7,546 nt of DNA, taken from the NCBI GenBank assembly GCA_014859225.1, contig JACUUP010000072.1, forward strand, positions 1 to 7,546. The letters run 5' to 3'. This stretch comes from Candidatus Aerophobota bacterium (GTDB lineage Bacteria > Aerophobota > Aerophobia > Aerophobales > B3-G15). The translations under genes were made by a program, and so were the position numbers. Position 1 is the stretch's first letter. Each line of letters opens with the position of its first letter. The notes below the pieces were generated by a model, which did no database searches, had not been told where the DNA came from, and saw only the letters and a list, made by a program, of their open reading frames with translations. Below are positions 6,427 through 7,546 of this stretch, piece after piece.

Positions 6427-7458
6427 TCACGGTATCACAAGAACTTTGACAGCCTCTTTTTGCTTCAACAGTTGAAAGCCTTCTTCTATTTTACCAAGAG
6501 GGATTTTATGCGTAATTAGTGAACTAAGATCGATTTTTTTTGTCGTAAACAGTGAAATAGCCTTTCTCCAGGTTTCAGACGTATAGTTAAACACACCTTG
6601 TAACATAATTTCTCTTCGCACTAAGGGAGTAAAAAAAAACTTTGTAGGGTTTTGAAAAAGACCAATCATGAAAATTTTTCCACCTTTTTTAACCGACTCC
6701 ATGGCCTGAGTTAATCCTTCTATAGAGCCACTTACCTCAAATACTGTATCTACCCCCATACCCTGTGTCACATTTTTTACCACTTCTAAGAGATTCTCTT
6801 TATCCACTCTAATTGTTTCATCAGCTCCTAAGCTTTGGGCAAGCATCAATCGGTGATTATCGTCGGTCAGACCAGCAATTAATAGAGAAGATATGCCCAT
6901 GTATTTTAGAGTTTTTACCAATATAAGCCCTATAGGACCAGGACCCACAATAAGAACACTGTTACCAAGAGAGCTGCCGGCTGTTTCCAGTGCGTAGAGT
7001 GCTACGCAAAAGGGTTCAGTTAAAGCCGCAACATCCAGAGGACAATTTTCGGGTAAAACAAAAACAGAGCTCTCGGGAACCGCAACAAAATCTGCAAAGG
7101 CCCCGGGACGAATAAATCCAATCCTGAGTGCTCCTTCCCGGCAAAGATTTGGTTTTCCACCCCTGCAGTAGTAGCACCTTCCGCAGTATACATGCGGACT
7201 TACTGTTACTCGGTCGCCAACTTGCACAGAGCCAACCTGATTGCCAGTAGTTACTACTTCGCCAGAAAACTCATGACCCGGTATTAAGGGAAATTTCAGC
7301 CACTCGTAACCTTCTGACCACTCATAAATATGAAGATCGCTTCCACAGATACCAGCAAAAGAAACTCTTATTAAAACCTCGTCAGGTTGGATTGAAGGCT
7401 TTTCTACCTCTAAAATATCTATTCCAAATCCCTGCCTCTTTTTGACCACGGCTCTCAT
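6427..7458 (-). CDS. Zinc-dependent medium-chain dehydrogenase (sorbitol/threonine dehydrogenase-like)
   Basis: A 343-residue MDR-superfamily oxidoreductase. Catalytic zinc residues are Cys38 in GICGSDLH, His62-Glu63 in PGHEFSGEV and Glu148 in LTEPF. The structural zinc site is complete with Cys92, Cys95, Cys98 and Cys106 (CGRCYYCRGGKPNLC). The Rossmann motif is GPGPIG (172-177), and Asp199/Asp200 near the end of the second strand suggest NAD rather than NADP. Length and motif order fit polyol/sugar or threonine dehydrogenases; opposite a CUT2 sugar importer, a polyol or sugar substrate is the more likely guess. It is upstream of the iron alcohol dehydrogenase on the same strand. The ATG at 7456-7458 has no recognisable Shine-Dalgarno; a -10-like TTTAAT is 11 bases before it, so the mRNA may be nearly leaderless. 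A GTG at codon 4 is the only close alternative and is no better placed. Confidence 0.93.
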   Translation of the reverse strand: MRAVVKKRQGFGIDILEVEKPSIQPDEVLIRVSFAGICGSDLHIYEWSEGYEWLKFPLIPGHEFSGEVVTTGNQVGSVQVGDRVTVSPHVYCGRCYYCRGGKPNLCREGALRIGFIRPGAFADFVAVPESSVFVLPENCPLDVAALTEPFCVALYALETAGSSLGNSVLIVGPGPIGLILVKTLKYMGISSLLIAGLTDDNHRLMLAQSLGADETIRVDKENLLEVVKNVTQGMGVDTVFEVSGSIEGLTQAMESVKKGGKIFMIGLFQNPTKFFFTPLVRREIMLQGVFNYTSETWRKAISLFTTKKIDLSSLITHKIPLGKIEEGFQLLKQKEAVKVLVIP

Positions 7459-7469
7459 AACTTTTACAG

Positions 7470-7498
7470 ATTAAATTTTTTTATCCGACTTAGCTCAA
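7470..7498 (-). promoter_or_regulatory. Candidate promoter of the zinc dehydrogenase gene
   Basis: On the minus strand TTGAGC (complement of 7493-7498) and TTTAAT (complement of 7470-7475) are separated by exactly 17 bases. They match the -35 consensus at four of six positions and the -10 consensus at five of six. The -10 hexamer ends 11 bases before the ATG, so transcription would start about 4-5 bases before the codon, in line with the missing ribosome binding site. If the partial reading frame ending at 7495 is a real gene, this promoter overlaps its stop codon. Confidence 0.4.
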
Positions 7499-7546
7499 TC
7501 TACAGGATAAAGTACTGTCTTAGCCCCTTCCCCTTTTTCCTTTTTT
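7495..7546 (-). CDS. Possible C-terminal end of another minus-strand gene (partial)
   Basis: From the right edge one minus-strand frame stays open for 16 codons, ending KGEGAKTVLYPVD and a TGA at 7495-7497. The residues look like an ordinary protein tail; endings such as KVVLYP occur in zinc dehydrogenases of the sugar/polyol type. If real, the gene would stand only 36 bases upstream of the zinc dehydrogenase and probably share its operon. Sixteen codons is too little to prove coding, and the purine-rich start of the stretch is low in complexity, so this remains tentative. Confidence 0.25.
   Translation of the reverse strand, partial: KKEKGEGAKTVLYPVD

Noticed and set aside
6206-6430. Minus-strand 74-codon frame starting at a GTG that overlaps the zinc dehydrogenase stop
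   Set aside because: It overlaps the iron dehydrogenase start by about 95 bases in another frame, has no family resemblance or ribosome binding site, and its composition (many Tyr, Lys, Cys) looks like translated non-coding DNA.
1-7546. CRISPR arrays, tRNA/rRNA genes, insertion sequences or phage genes
   Set aside because: No regularly spaced repeats, no recognisable RNA genes, and no transposase, integrase or phage proteins appear on either strand.

Overview
The window looks like bacterial chromosome with moderately low GC (about 40 %, judged by eye). Its codon use and gene set fit an anaerobic, fermentative sugar user: a ribose/xylose-type ABC importer, an iron-dependent alcohol dehydrogenase, a zinc sugar/polyol dehydrogenase and an AAA_14/DUF4143 ATPase. 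The short GTAGGAC...GGCG/CGCC hairpin repeat and the DUF4143 ATPase recall uncultured anaerobic lineages such as Atribacterota or Aerophobetota. That placement is a guess; the window has no phylogenetic marker gene.

There are two converging blocks. The plus-strand block (1-5034) opens inside a transport operon: the 3' part of a two-domain RbsA-type ATPase, then two RbsC-type permeases. The first permease starts 16 bases after the ATPase stop, and the two permeases overlap by four bases (ATGA). The periplasmic sugar-binding protein and the start of the ATPase must lie outside the window. A REP-like palindrome sits in the 68-base gap after the permeases. It is followed by a metallo-beta-lactamase-fold hydrolase with all its metal ligands. 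Next comes an AAA_14/DUF4143 ATPase that appears to have its own promoter, surrounded by repeated TTGACT/AGTCAA half-sites.

The minus-strand block (7458-5128) reads toward the first block. A zinc-dependent medium-chain dehydrogenase comes first, then, after 126 bases, an iron-containing group III alcohol dehydrogenase. The 93 bases between the converging blocks (5035-5127) show no convincing terminator hairpin. The last about 50 bases may hold the C-terminal end of another minus-strand gene.

Taken together, the importer would bring in a pentose, hexose or related polyol. The two oxidoreductases would interconvert the sugar/polyol and aldehyde/alcohol while recycling NAD(H), and the MBL-fold protein may hydrolyse an ester, thioester or lactone intermediate. 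The substrate cannot be read from the sequence.

No clearly new multi-gene system is visible. The more interesting signals are small: the half-site cluster at the ATPase promoter, a Lys-to-Thr change in that ATPase's nuclease-like domain, a shared near-leaderless start architecture in two genes, and the REP-like hairpin. No gene-free stretch exceeds 130 bases.
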